From the NCBI RefSeq assembly GCF_016786325.1, contig NZ_JADWYU010000082.1, positions 43,921 to 107,920 on the forward strand: a stretch of 64,000 nt of DNA. Direction: 5' to 3'. The notes beneath the pieces are model-generated. The model had not been told where the DNA came from. It searched no databases and saw only the letters and a program-made list of their open reading frames with translations. The position numbers were made by a program, and so were the translations under genes. This DNA is from Frankia nepalensis (lineage in GTDB: Bacteria > Actinomycetota > Actinomycetes > Frankiales > Frankiaceae). Position 1 is the first letter of the stretch. Each line of letters begins with the position of its first letter. Below, piece by piece: positions 37,046-44,648 of the stretch.

Positions 37046-37634
37046 GCCGGGCTCCTCTCGCTGTGGCAGCGCGCTCGGTCGACGGGCTGGCACGACGCCG
37101 GCGCCGCGAGTCCGGGTAACGGAGCCCTCGCGCCGGATTGCTGGCAGTTCGTTGCTCTCAAGTCTGGCCGGTCACGCCGCCACATGCGCGTGATCGGAGC
37201 GGAACATCCGACGTGGGGTGCGCCACCCGGTCTGTCCTGGGTAGCCGGGTTGCTCGCCGTCGTCGCGGGGCCGCCGTGCCCAGCCGCGAGCGGAGCGCAT
37301 TACGTGGCCGCGACTGTTGACGTCGTTGATGCGCGTAGCTGTTGATCCCTTCTGCTGGGGGCTCGTTGCTTTCCCGTGGCGTGCTTCGATGACGATCGAG
37401 TGACGGCGGGGCAACGCCACGCCGCGAGCGGGCCGGCGACGTGATTCTGATTGCTTTGTCCCCGGCGCTCGGGCGGTCCATCCACATCGGCGCCGACGGC
37501 GACCCGCCGACCCGACCGCCGGACCCGCGCGCCGCGCCGTCGGCGTCCTGTTCGCCGCCCCACGCGAGGAGGCACCGCTCGGGACGGGGGCGCTCGAACC
37601 ATGGCGCGCGCGGAGGCGGCCCGCGCCGCTGGCC
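37046..37634. other. Upstream region of gltA
   Basis: About 590 bp with no supportable gene. The stretch 37300-37460 is somewhat AT-richer and may hold the gltA promoter. Frames on both strands are Arg/Pro-rich shadows. Confidence 0.5.
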
Positions 37635-37666
37635 GGGGCACCGGCGGTGCCGGGTGCCGGTGCCCC
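37635..37666 (-). terminator. Hairpin after the marR gene
   Basis: An 11-bp perfect stem (GGGGCACCGGC with GCCGGTGCCCC, 10-base loop) begins four bases beyond the marR stop codon. Confidence 0.7.
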
Positions 37667-37670
37667 AGGG

Positions 37671-38096
37671 TCAGGAGCCGGCGAGGAGCTCCAGGATGGG
37701 GGCCGCCCGGCGCAGGGCCGCGACCTCGTCGTCGGACAGCTCGGTGAGGCGTTCCGCGAGCCATTCGTCGCGGCGGCGGCGGTCGGCGTCGAGCAGGCCG
37801 CGGCCGGCTTCGGTGATCTCCGCGATGACCTGGCGGCCGTCGGTCGGGTGCGCGGACCTGGCCACCAGGCCGGCGTCCGCCAGGTGGGTGATGACGCGGG
37901 TCATCGACGGCGGCTGCACCCGCTCGTGCGCGGCGATCTCGCCGAGCGTCATCGGCCCGTGCCGCTCGAGGGTGGCGAGCGCGGCGATCTGCGTAGGCGA
38001 CAGACTGCTGGAGCGCTCCTGGCGCATCCGCCGGGACAGCCGCATCACCGACAGGCGCAACGCCGAGGCGAGCTCGGTCTTGGCGGCGGTGTCCAT
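37671..38096 (-). CDS. MarR family transcriptional regulator
   Basis: A 141-residue winged-helix regulator. The DNA-binding part is LSPTQIAALATLERHGPMTLGEIAAHERVQPPSMTRVITHLADAGLVARSAHPTDGRQVIAEITEAG, with the wing Asp-Gly-Arg typical of MarR. N- and C-terminal helices would form the dimer interface. It is 64 bp downstream of the oxidoreductase gene on the same strand but probably has its own start. Ligand and targets are unknown. The same type is widespread in Streptomyces near transporter genes, but none is adjacent here. Confidence 0.92.
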   Translation of the reverse strand: MDTAAKTELASALRLSVMRLSRRMRQERSSSLSPTQIAALATLERHGPMTLGEIAAHERVQPPSMTRVITHLADAGLVARSAHPTDGRQVIAEITEAGRGLLDADRRRRDEWLAERLTELSDDEVAALRRAAPILELLAGS

Positions 38097-38160
38097 CGTC
38101 CGACGGTACTTGTTAGCAGAACTCAGGATGTAGGCAGGCGGCGCGACACGACCCGCGTGC

Positions 38161-39369
38161 CTAAAGTTCGACCCAGCCGCCGCCGTCCCGGGACCGGCGG
38201 GCGGCGTCCCGCAGCCGGGTGACGGCGAGCAGATCGTGCACGGTGGCGCCGCGGACCACCGCGGGGTCGTCCATCCCGACGGCGCGGACCAGCTCGTGGG
38301 CCGCCTCGGCCAGGCCCGAGCGCCCGGCGGCCGGCGCCGGCGTCCAGACGGTGCGCACCCCGTCCTGGTCGGCCTGGCGGACCTGCTGGCCTTCGACGAC
38401 GATCCGGCCCCGCTCGCCGCACAGCGTGAACGTCGCCTCGGTGAGCACCCCGCCCATCCGTTCGTGCACCAGGACCGTCGCGCCGCTGGTGGTCAGCAGC
38501 GCCAGCGTGACCGGCGCGGTCGCCGTGAGCCGCCGGGCGGGCATGCCCTCGGGGTCGGCGCACACGGCCAGCACGTCGCCGCACCAGCGGACGGCGAGGT
38601 CCAGGACCTCCGCCCGGCCCAGCGGCCCGGAGGGCGCGCCCACCACCGTCATCTGGGTAAGCCGGCCGAGCGCGGGCGCCGAGGCCTCCACGTGCCAGGC
38701 GGCCGGCCAGGCCCGGTCGTCGAACGCGACGACATGCGCGAGATCGGCGTCCTCCGCCACGTCGGCCACCGCCCGCAGCGCCGCCGGGTCGGCCGTCACC
38801 GCCCGCGCCAGCAGTACGTGCAGCCCCGCCTCGGCCGCCCGCTGCGCGACGAGGTCGGACGCCGGCGGCGCGAGTTCCACGCAGACCGCCTCGACGTCGT
38901 CCGACAGCAGCGCGGCCAGGTCCGCGTACGCCCGCGGCGCTTCGGCGTCCGCTGCCCAGGCCAGCGACTCCAGTGGCTCGGGCGCGAGCAGTCCGACCAC
39001 GTCCAGGCCGGCGTCCCGGAGCAGCGCCGCGGTGGCCCGCTCGGAGCCGTCGGTGACCAGCGCGATGGTGATCGGCCTCGCGACCTGATCCCCGCCGGAC
39101 CGGTCACGGCCGGGGGGCCCGTCGGATCCGGGGTTCCCGCCCGGCTGGTGACCGGGCTCCCGCTGGATCCGGGGCTCCTGCCCGACCGGCGAGGCGGGTC
39201 GGGCGGATCCGGGAGCCGATGTGGGCGGCCAGTGGTCGGGGAGGTCCGGGAGCCGGTCCGGCCGGTCCGGCGAGAGGTTCGCGAGCCGTCTCGCCGCGCG
39301 CCGCCGCTCCCTCCAGGCCGCGGCGACGATCGGGTCGCGCGGGCCGACGAGCTCGGGCACGGTGGTCAT
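38161..39369 (-). CDS. Gfo/Idh/MocA-like oxidoreductase with repeat-derived N-terminus
   Basis: A 402-residue protein. From about residue 98 it shows a Rossmann-like start (PITIALVTDGSERATAALLRDAGLDVVGLL), an ADLAALLSDDVEAVCVELAPPASDL middle and a C-terminal alpha/beta domain, as in Gfo/Idh/MocA dehydrogenases, but the usual GxGxxG is changed (TDGSERA) and the EKP motif is missing (LARAVTAD), so it may lack catalysis. Residues about 35-95 are Pro/Gly/Arg-rich and their DNA is made of dispersed repeats. The ATG at 39369 is chosen; the longer frame to 39924 runs over thpR. Function unknown. Confidence 0.65.
   Translation of the reverse strand: MTTVPELVGPRDPIVAAAWRERRRAARRLANLSPDRPDRLPDLPDHWPPTSAPGSARPASPVGQEPRIQREPGHQPGGNPGSDGPPGRDRSGGDQVARPITIALVTDGSERATAALLRDAGLDVVGLLAPEPLESLAWAADAEAPRAYADLAALLSDDVEAVCVELAPPASDLVAQRAAEAGLHVLLARAVTADPAALRAVADVAEDADLAHVVAFDDRAWPAAWHVEASAPALGRLTQMTVVGAPSGPLGRAEVLDLAVRWCGDVLAVCADPEGMPARRLTATAPVTLALLTTSGATVLVHERMGGVLTEATFTLCGERGRIVVEGQQVRQADQDGVRTVWTPAPAAGRSGLAEAAHELVRAVGMDDPAVVRGATVHDLLAVTRLRDAARRSRDGGGWVEL
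39112..39205. repeat. Dispersed palindromic repeats inside the oxidoreductase gene
   Basis: Reverse-oriented cores TCGGATCCGGGGTTCCCGCC (39121), CTGGATCCGGGGCTCC (39162) and GGCGGATCCGGG (39195) surround GACCGGCGAGGCGGGTC, the same short inverted repeat that accompanies the cores in znuC. All are in frame in the N-terminal low-complexity region. Confidence 0.75.
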
Positions 39370-39513
39370 GGCTTCTGATAGTGCCTCCGACCGCCGGCCG
39401 GCGAGGCCCGTCGGCCCGAGCCGTGGGGCCGAATCTCGCCGCGGCCCGGGAAGGGATGCCCCGGCGGCGGCGCGGCGTTTGCGCGCGGGCTTGGTCCTGG
39501 CAGGCTCGCGGGT

Positions 39514-40101
39514 ATGGCGAGGCTGTTCGTGGCGGTCACGCCGCCGGCCGAGGTCACCCGGCTCCTGGCCAAGGCGGTGGACCGGGTCCGGCCGTCGGCG
39601 CCGTGGCTGCGCTGGGTCGACGAGGAGCGGATCCACCTGACGCTGGTGTTCCTCGGCCCGGTCGACGACGCCCTGCGCCCGGAGCTGGCCGAGCGGCTCG
39701 GCCGTGTCGCCCGCCGCCATCCCCCGGTCGGGGCCCAGCTGGCCGGCGCGGGCAGTTTCGGGAACCGGGTGCTGTGGGCGGGGGTCGCCGGCGAGCTGGC
39801 GCCGCTGGCCAGCGGCGTGCGGCGCGCGGCGGGCAGGTCCGGCATCGTCGACCTCGACCCGCGGCCGCTGCGCGCCCACCTGACGCTCGCCAGGGCACGC
39901 GACGACCGGCGCGCTGGCCGCCACGCCGCCGCCGGCGCCGACGGCACTCGGGGACCGGCCGACCTGCGCCCGCTGGTGGCGGCGCTGGGTGAGCTACCGA
40001 CCGTCGCGTGGACGGTCGACCGGTTCGAGCTCATGAGCAGCGTGCTGGGCCCGCGCCCGCGCTACCTCGTCGAGTCCAGTTGGCCGCTGACCGGGAGCTG
40101 A
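39514..40101 (+). CDS. thpR: RNA 2',3'-cyclic phosphodiesterase (2H family)
   Basis: A 195-residue 2H phosphoesterase of the LigT/ThpR type that opens 2',3'-cyclic phosphates on RNA ends. RLFVAVTPPAEV is the classic start, and the two catalytic motifs are IHLTLVFLG and AHLTLARA (His-x-Thr-Leu). A 25-residue Arg/Ala/Gly insert after the second motif is unusual but does not disturb the core. It overlaps nothing and is divergent from the oxidoreductase gene. Cellular role (tRNA repair or RNA turnover) remains unclear for the family. Confidence 0.93.
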   Translation: MARLFVAVTPPAEVTRLLAKAVDRVRPSAPWLRWVDEERIHLTLVFLGPVDDALRPELAERLGRVARRHPPVGAQLAGAGSFGNRVLWAGVAGELAPLASGVRRAAGRSGIVDLDPRPLRAHLTLARARDDRRAGRHAAAGADGTRGPADLRPLVAALGELPTVAWTVDRFELMSSVLGPRPRYLVESSWPLTGS

Positions 40102-40629
40102 TCTCGCAACCTCCGATGGTCTGAAAGTTCACTTTGTTCAGTCAAGTAATGGAAAAGTGAATTACGACACACCTCTGAAACATTGGCGAGACCTCCGTTG
40201 GTGTGTTTCCGTTGGTCTCGTGCTGAAGCCGGCCTATTTGGTCACCCGGGGTCATATCGACCTTCTCCGGGTTGCTTCCGCGGCCTGTCCGGTCCGCTGA
40301 GGACCCCGCCGCCCCCGCCGCCAGCAAGCCAAGGCCGCGCCCAGGACCGACCCTCGGGCCAGACACCGGTCGCGGCCCCGGATCCGCCGCCCGAGAACGA
40401 CCTCGGGTTCCCTCTCCGCCTGGCCCGACGCCCACCGCCAACCTCCCCGCCGGCGCGCCCGGCTCGGCCCGCCTGGGTGTGACCGGGACGGATCCCGGAC
40501 CTGCCCAGGGCCCGCTCGCCCGGTCGAGCACGTGGTCCCGCCGACGCGGCCACGACCTCGGCCGCCGGGCCGCGGCGCCTGGCGCGGACGCCGTCCTCCT
40601 CTCCCAGCCGCCCGTCCAAGGAGAACCGC
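40102..40629. other. Upstream region of the winged-helix regulator gene
   Basis: About 530 bp. The first 120 bp (40105-40225) are clearly AT-richer than the surroundings and likely hold the promoter; the rest is GC-rich. AAGGAG at 40618 is the ribosome binding site of the next gene. No structured RNA was recognised. Confidence 0.5.
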
Positions 40630-41193
40630 ATGTCCCCCCAGCCCGCCGTGGTCCCGGCCCGCGCGAACCCGCCACGGGTGCCGTCGTCCGCCCCGGTCGC
40701 CGTCGTCCGCCACCTGCCCACGCCGAACGCCGTCGGCCGGGGCGGGGCATCCGCCCGTCCCGCCGACGCCCCGGAGTGGTTCGACCCGCGGCTGCTCGAC
40801 CGGTGGCCCGCCGCCGGCCCACTGACCTCCCCGATCGGGGACAGGGTTCCCGCCGTGGGAGTCACGGGGGCCCCCGCGCGCCACGGCCTGACGGTCGACC
40901 GGTCGGCCTGGGCCGCCTGGATCGACGGCGAGCTGCTCGACCTGACCTACCTGGAGTTCGAGGTGCTGGACTTCCTGGTCCGCCACCCCGGCCGGGCCTA
41001 CTCCCGGGGCACGCTGTTGCGGCACGTCTGGGGACACCGCCTCGACGGCGAGCCCGGCCAGGCCGGGCGGACCGTCGACGTGCTGGTCACCCGGCTGCGG
41101 CGCAAGCTGGGCCCCGAGCACCGTTCCCGGATCGAGACGGTCCGGCGCGTCGGCTACCGCTACCGGCCCGCGCCCGGCGATGTCTCGGCCTGA
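40630..41193 (+). CDS. Winged-helix transcriptional regulator (OmpR-type DNA-binding domain only)
   Basis: A 187-residue protein. The last about 100 residues form an OmpR/PhoB-type winged helix: LTVDRSAWAAWIDGELLDLTYLEFEVLDFLVRHPGRAYSRGTLLRHVWG...GRTVDVLVTRLRRKLGPEHRSRIETVRRVGYRYRP. There is no receiver domain; the first about 85 residues are Pro/Ala-rich. AAGGAG precedes the ATG. It stands at the head of the sulfonate region, ahead of the flavin reductase gene, so it may control sulfur genes, but this is inference from position. Confidence 0.88.
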   Translation: MSPQPAVVPARANPPRVPSSAPVAVVRHLPTPNAVGRGGASARPADAPEWFDPRLLDRWPAAGPLTSPIGDRVPAVGVTGAPARHGLTVDRSAWAAWIDGELLDLTYLEFEVLDFLVRHPGRAYSRGTLLRHVWGHRLDGEPGQAGRTVDVLVTRLRRKLGPEHRSRIETVRRVGYRYRPAPGDVSA

Positions 41194-41532
41194 CCGGCTG
41201 GCCGCCTGGATCACCGGTACATGGGCGGCGTCGACGAGCGGGGCCGGCCGTCCATGAGCGCAGATGGGAGCAGCGGCACACAACCCCCGAAGCCCGGGCA
41301 CGGGCGATGGGAGACGTGTGAGACTGCCAGGCAGGATCTGAGATCAGCTGGTTCGGCCGGGCGCCCGCGCCCTCGAACCGGCGAGCCCCGGTCAGTGGCC
41401 GACGGTCCTCGGGTGGCGCCCGAGGACCGCGGCCGGCCGATTCGGCCCGCGTCGTCGCGGACGCCGGCCCACGCGCCGGCCGCGGCCAGCCTCACCCGGC
41501 CGCGCCCGCCGAAGCTCCCGGAAGGGGATGCC
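41194..41532. other. Gap before the flavin reductase gene
   Basis: About 340 bp of GC-rich sequence with no supported gene or clear operator. GGAAGGGG at its end is the ribosome binding site of the small upstream frame. Confidence 0.5.
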
Positions 41533-41649
41533 ATGCTGCCGCGTACGGTCCTCCCGCGCGCGACGACGCGCCTGGACACATCCTCTTCCTCGGCCGGCGC
41601 GGCGACCCCTGCCTCGGGCCGCGCGCCGACCCGGCGGGTCGCGCGATGA
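41533..41649 (+). CDS. Possible 38-residue upstream reading frame coupled to the flavin reductase
   Basis: An ATG preceded by GGAAGGGG opens a 38-residue frame (LPRTVLPRATTRLDTSSSS, then an Ala/Pro/Arg-rich end) whose stop overlaps the flavin reductase start as ATGA. It has no Cys and does not match the cysteine leader type. Its role could be translational coupling, since the reductase start itself has no good ribosome binding site. Confidence 0.35.
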   Translation: MLPRTVLPRATTRLDTSSSSAGAATPASGRAPTRRVAR

Positions 41650-42281
41650 CGGACGCCGACTTCCTCACGAAGACGGGCCTCGGTCCCGCCGTGACCAGCG
41701 GTCCCGCCGTGGCCAGCCTCCGGGGAGCCGCGCGCGAGCCCGGGCGGGCGGTGCCCGCGCGGCGCGCGCCCGCCGCCACGCCGTCCGTCGAGCCGGAGAC
41801 GCTGCGGCAGGCGTTTCGCCGGCACGCCGCCGGCGTCACGGTGGTCACCCTCGCCGGCCCGGCCGGCCCGGTCGGCTTCACCGCGACGTCGGTCGCCTCG
41901 CTGTCGGCGGCGCCGCCGCTGCTGTCGCTGTCCCTGTCGACCTCCTCGTCCAGCGCGCCCGCGCTGCTCGCCGCCGAGACCCTCGTGGTGCACCTTCTGT
42001 CGGCCGGGCACGAACAGATCGCCCAGCGGTTCGCGACCAGTGGCGTGGACCGGTTCGCGCCGCCGATCCGCTGGAGCGCCCTGCCGACCGGCGAACCAGT
42101 GCTGTCCGACGTCGCCGTCTGGCTGCGGGCGAGAATCGATCATCGCATCACCGCCGGCCAGAGCTACCTCGTCGTCGCGGAGGTGGTCGACAGCCGGGTC
42201 GCGCGCGCCGACGAACCGCTCGTGTACCACGACGGCCGCTACGGCACGATCGCGGACGCGGAGCCGCCGTCGCCGCTCTAG
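41646..42281 (+). CDS. Flavin reductase family protein (FMN-binding split barrel)
   Basis: A 211-residue flavin reductase. After about 50 Ala/Pro-rich residues come LRQAFRRHAAGVTVVTLAGPAGPVGFTATSVASLSAAPPLLSLSL, the FMN-binding start of the split barrel, and GHEQIAQRFATSGVDRF. The C-terminal SYLVVAEVVDSRVARADEPLVYHDGRYGTI is typical. Such enzymes reduce FMN with NAD(P)H and hand FMNH2 to two-component monooxygenases; here the likely client is the SsuD at 47760, making it the functional counterpart of SsuE. It lies upstream, separated by two minus-strand genes. Confidence 0.9.
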   Translation: MTDADFLTKTGLGPAVTSGPAVASLRGAAREPGRAVPARRAPAATPSVEPETLRQAFRRHAAGVTVVTLAGPAGPVGFTATSVASLSAAPPLLSLSLSTSSSSAPALLAAETLVVHLLSAGHEQIAQRFATSGVDRFAPPIRWSALPTGEPVLSDVAVWLRARIDHRITAGQSYLVVAEVVDSRVARADEPLVYHDGRYGTIADAEPPSPL

Positions 42282-42317
42282 GCTCCGGCGAGGCTCCGTT
42301 GCGCGCGGATCCCTGGG

Positions 42318-42818
42318 TCAGTGGGTCGCGCCGCGCCGGAGGCGGGCGCGGCGGCGGACGACGATCACCAGGCCGAGCAGTCCGAGCCCGAAGCCGCAGG
42401 CGGCGGTGGCGAGCCACCACAGGTGCCCGTCGGCGCGCAGGTCGTCCACGAACGGGATCATGACGACCAGCGCGACGAGCCAGAGCCCGGTGCCGACGGC
42501 GATGGAGCCGACGCCGTCGTAGGGCAGGGGCGCGAGCTGGCCGGGCTCTCGCTGGCCGCCGTCGCCCGAGGCGCCCGGGCCGTCCGGCGCGTCCAGGCCG
42601 CCAGGGGCGTGGCCGTCCGGGTCGTGGCCGTCCGGGCTTTGGTCGTTCGGGTCGTGGTCGTCCCGCCGCGCGGACGTACCCGACGGGCCGTCAGGCTCCG
42701 GGCCCACCGCGCCGGCGTCCGTGCTCGTCGTCGCGTTCGCCTCCACCCCGGCGACGTTACCCGGCGAGGCCGCGAACCACCGGCCGCGCGGTGACCGTGG
42801 GCCGGCCCGACGGCCCAT
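42318..42818 (-). CDS. DUF2530 membrane protein
   Basis: A 166-residue protein. The last about 70 residues (YDGVGSIAVGTGLWLVALVVMIPFVDDLRADGHLWWLATAACGFGLGLLGLVIVVRRRARLRR) contain two spans and the Trp-rich loop of the actinobacterial DUF2530 family. The first about 90 residues are Asp/Gly/Pro-rich and disordered. The ATG at 42818 or a GTG near 42746 could start it. The family has no known function. It follows the sulfotransferase on the minus strand within about 50 bp. Confidence 0.75.
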   Translation of the reverse strand: MGRRAGPRSPRGRWFAASPGNVAGVEANATTSTDAGAVGPEPDGPSGTSARRDDHDPNDQSPDGHDPDGHAPGGLDAPDGPGASGDGGQREPGQLAPLPYDGVGSIAVGTGLWLVALVVMIPFVDDLRADGHLWWLATAACGFGLGLLGLVIVVRRRARLRRGATH

Positions 42819-42870
42819 CGGCTCCGCGGCGGGCGGTGGGGTGGCTCGCTCGGCGCGGTGCCGTCGCCGT

Positions 42871-43707
42871 CTACCGTCCCGCGCCGGGACCGCCCGGGGG
42901 AGCGGACGGGGAGGCGGCGGGGGCCCGCTCGCCGGCCGCCGTCAGCCAGGCGCCGAACGCGCGGCTGGTGACCGACTCCAGCAGGCGGACGTCCTCGCGG
43001 AAGACGTCCAGCACCCGTGCCCGCAGCTCGGGTGGCGGGCCGCCGGACCGCGTGCCGTCGTCCCGCGTCCCGTCCAGGGCACCGGGCCGGGCCCACCGGT
43101 CGCGGGACGGGGCCGGCCGGACGCCCAGGAAGGCGCGGGCCCGGTCGGTCACGGAGTTGGGGGCGGCGAGCAGGTCCGGGTAACGGAGGAGCAGCACCTG
43201 ACTGGGGCTGAACAGCGTGTAGAGCCGCTGGAGCTGGACTCCGTAGCGGCCGAGCTCCGCGTAGCGCGGGCCCCAGCCGCAGCCGGCCCGGGCGCGCTCC
43301 GGCTCGGCGTCGAGCGCGGCGACGAAGTCGGCCAGCGGCTCCGTGCCGGCGGCCCGTGCCCGCGCCCAGGCGGCGTACGCCCGGTCGACCGGGTCTCGCA
43401 GCGCCACCAGCAGCCGCGGGTAGGCCACGCGTTCGTGCAGCCGCTGCTGCGCCGCGAAGTCCGCGAGCAGGTACGGCGCGAGCAGACCCTGGCGGTGGGT
43501 GGGCGCTCCCGCCGACCCGCCGAGCAGGCCGGTGACGGTCTCGGCCCACAGCGCCTCGGCCGCGTCGCCGGGGACGTCGCTGGGCCCGTCGCGGGGATCA
43601 TGGTCGGGCCAGGACAGCCGCAGGGCCGGATGGCGGGCGAGCGCGGCCGCCAGCCGTGTCCCGCCGGACTCGGGCGGGCCGGCGACGACGAAGTCCGGCC
43701 CCGTCAT
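42871..43707 (-). CDS. Sulfotransferase family protein
   Basis: A 278-residue PAPS-dependent sulfotransferase. The 5'-phosphosulfate loop is FVVAGPPESGGTRLAAALARHP and the 3'-phosphate motif LVALRDPVDRAYAAWARAR, both near consensus. The middle region (GPRYAELGRYGVQLQRLYTLFSPSQVLLLRYPDLLAAP) fits bacterial members of the carbohydrate/lipid sulfotransferase type. ATG 43707 follows GGGGG by about seven bases; a GTG two codons upstream is possible. The acceptor is unknown. Its position between sulfur-assimilation genes suggests a link to sulfate or sulfonate metabolism. Confidence 0.88.
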   Translation of the reverse strand: MTGPDFVVAGPPESGGTRLAAALARHPALRLSWPDHDPRDGPSDVPGDAAEALWAETVTGLLGGSAGAPTHRQGLLAPYLLADFAAQQRLHERVAYPRLLVALRDPVDRAYAAWARARAAGTEPLADFVAALDAEPERARAGCGWGPRYAELGRYGVQLQRLYTLFSPSQVLLLRYPDLLAAPNSVTDRARAFLGVRPAPSRDRWARPGALDGTRDDGTRSGGPPPELRARVLDVFREDVRLLESVTSRAFGAWLTAAGERAPAASPSAPPGGPGAGR

Positions 43708-43896
43708 GCGCACCCCCGGCTCGTCGGTGGGTGGTGATCATAACCTCACCCCCCTAAACCGACAATACCCATCAAGAAAATCGAAAACAGCCGCCGTCCG
43801 CCCGTGGGCCGGCGAAGGCCCGCCGGCCGGTCACCTCGACGGCTGGCCGGCTCGAGTCGCCCGCCAGGCCAAGACCGCCATCGTCCGCCCGCTCCG

Positions 43897-43975
43897 CATG
43901 ATCGCCGTTTCTGCCCCGACGGGGTCGTGAACGGGGCCTCATCACGACCCCCAGGGGGCAGAAACGGCGATCATG
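43897..43975. repeat. Two-tier 79-bp hairpin between divergent genes
   Basis: The outer arms 43897-43917 (starting CATGATCGCCGTTTCTG) and 43955-43975 pair perfectly over 21 bp; an inner 10-bp stem pairs 43921-43930 (GGGGTCGTGA) with 43942-43951. It lies upstream of both the sulfotransferase and the leader peptide, so it is unlikely to be an ordinary terminator. Confidence 0.9.
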
Positions 43976-44078
43976 TCCGGCGTCGATACCGGGCGGACCT
44001 TGGCGGGGCCGGCACTGGGTCGCCGAATATCGCAAACTTTCTCAACAGGAAAAGTGGACATACCCCTTCTGGGGGCCT
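43976..44078 (+). promoter_or_regulatory. Likely promoter region of the sulfonate operon
   Basis: An AT-rich stretch (44020-44055, GAATATCGCAAACTTTCTC and AACAGGAAAAGTGG) directly precedes the leader peptide frame. A second AT-rich stretch at 43737-43790 may serve the divergent sulfotransferase. Exact -10 and -35 elements cannot be fixed by eye. Confidence 0.45.
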
Positions 44079-44264
44079 ATGTTCGTTCTCATGTCTGGTT
44101 GGGGCCCTCGCGCGCGCGGCGCGCGGCCGACCGCGCTCGCGGTGGTCGGACGCGGTCAGGCTCCGCTCGTCTGCCGTCCGCACGTGGACTTCAAGCGGGT
44201 GGCGAGCGCGCTGTGTCGAAGCCGGGATTCCCGCCAGATCGGCGATCTGGCGGGTCGTCGCTAG
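44079..44264 (+). CDS. Cysteine-type leader peptide of the sulfonate operon
   Basis: A short frame (61 residues from ATG 44079, 57 from ATG 44091) containing CRPHVDFKRVASALC. This matches the actinobacterial leader peptide signature (R-x-HVDL-x-RV-x-SALC) found before sulfur-assimilation genes, where ribosome stalling at Cys codons reports cysteine supply. Here the signature is followed by 15 extra residues encoded by a dispersed palindromic repeat, so the peptide is longer than usual. The frame ends 385 bp before the permease gene. The real start may be a downstream GTG near 44142. Recognition of the motif is firm; attenuation is inferred. Confidence 0.75.
   Translation: MFVLMSGWGPRARGARPTALAVVGRGQAPLVCRPHVDFKRVASALCRSRDSRQIGDLAGRR
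44221..44258. repeat. Dispersed palindromic repeat within the leader peptide frame
   Basis: GCCGGGATTCCCGCCAGATC followed by GGCGATCTGGCGGG gives an 11-bp stem (CCCGCCAGATC/GATCTGGCGGG) with a 3-base loop. It begins a few bases after the second Cys codon of the leader and so sits where an attenuator hairpin would be expected. Confidence 0.85.
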
Positions 44265-44648
44265 TCCCGCTCCACCGCTGAGACGCGGCGCCGCCCAGGG
44301 GCGCCGCCGCGCCACTGGCCCGGGCCCGCCACGGAGCCGCCCGGAGCCCGTTCGCCTCCTCCTCCGCCCGCCGGGCGGGTGCCCGCCCGGCCCGCGGCGG
44401 CGCCGGCGGACCGCCGACGGTCACTCACGAGGCGGGTCCGTCCCCCGCCAGGCCGACTCCACCCGACGCCCCATCGACTCGCGCCGCGAGCGTCCGCGAC
44501 CCGGCGCCGCGCGTCCCACGGATGCGCGGCGCGAAGGCCGCGGACGACTCGGGCGCGTCTCCGCGTGCCCGAGCCCTCGCCCTCCTCATCGCTCACCACT
44601 CACCACGAGCCCGTGGCCATCCCGCGCGCTCCTCGCCGAAAGGTCGCC
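44265..44648. other. Leader region between the leader peptide and ssuC
   Basis: About 385 bp of very GC-rich sequence with GCC/GGC-rich inverted segments and no supported gene. A long untranslated leader of this kind fits an attenuation-controlled operon. AAAGG at 44639 is the ribosome binding site of the permease gene. Confidence 0.5.
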
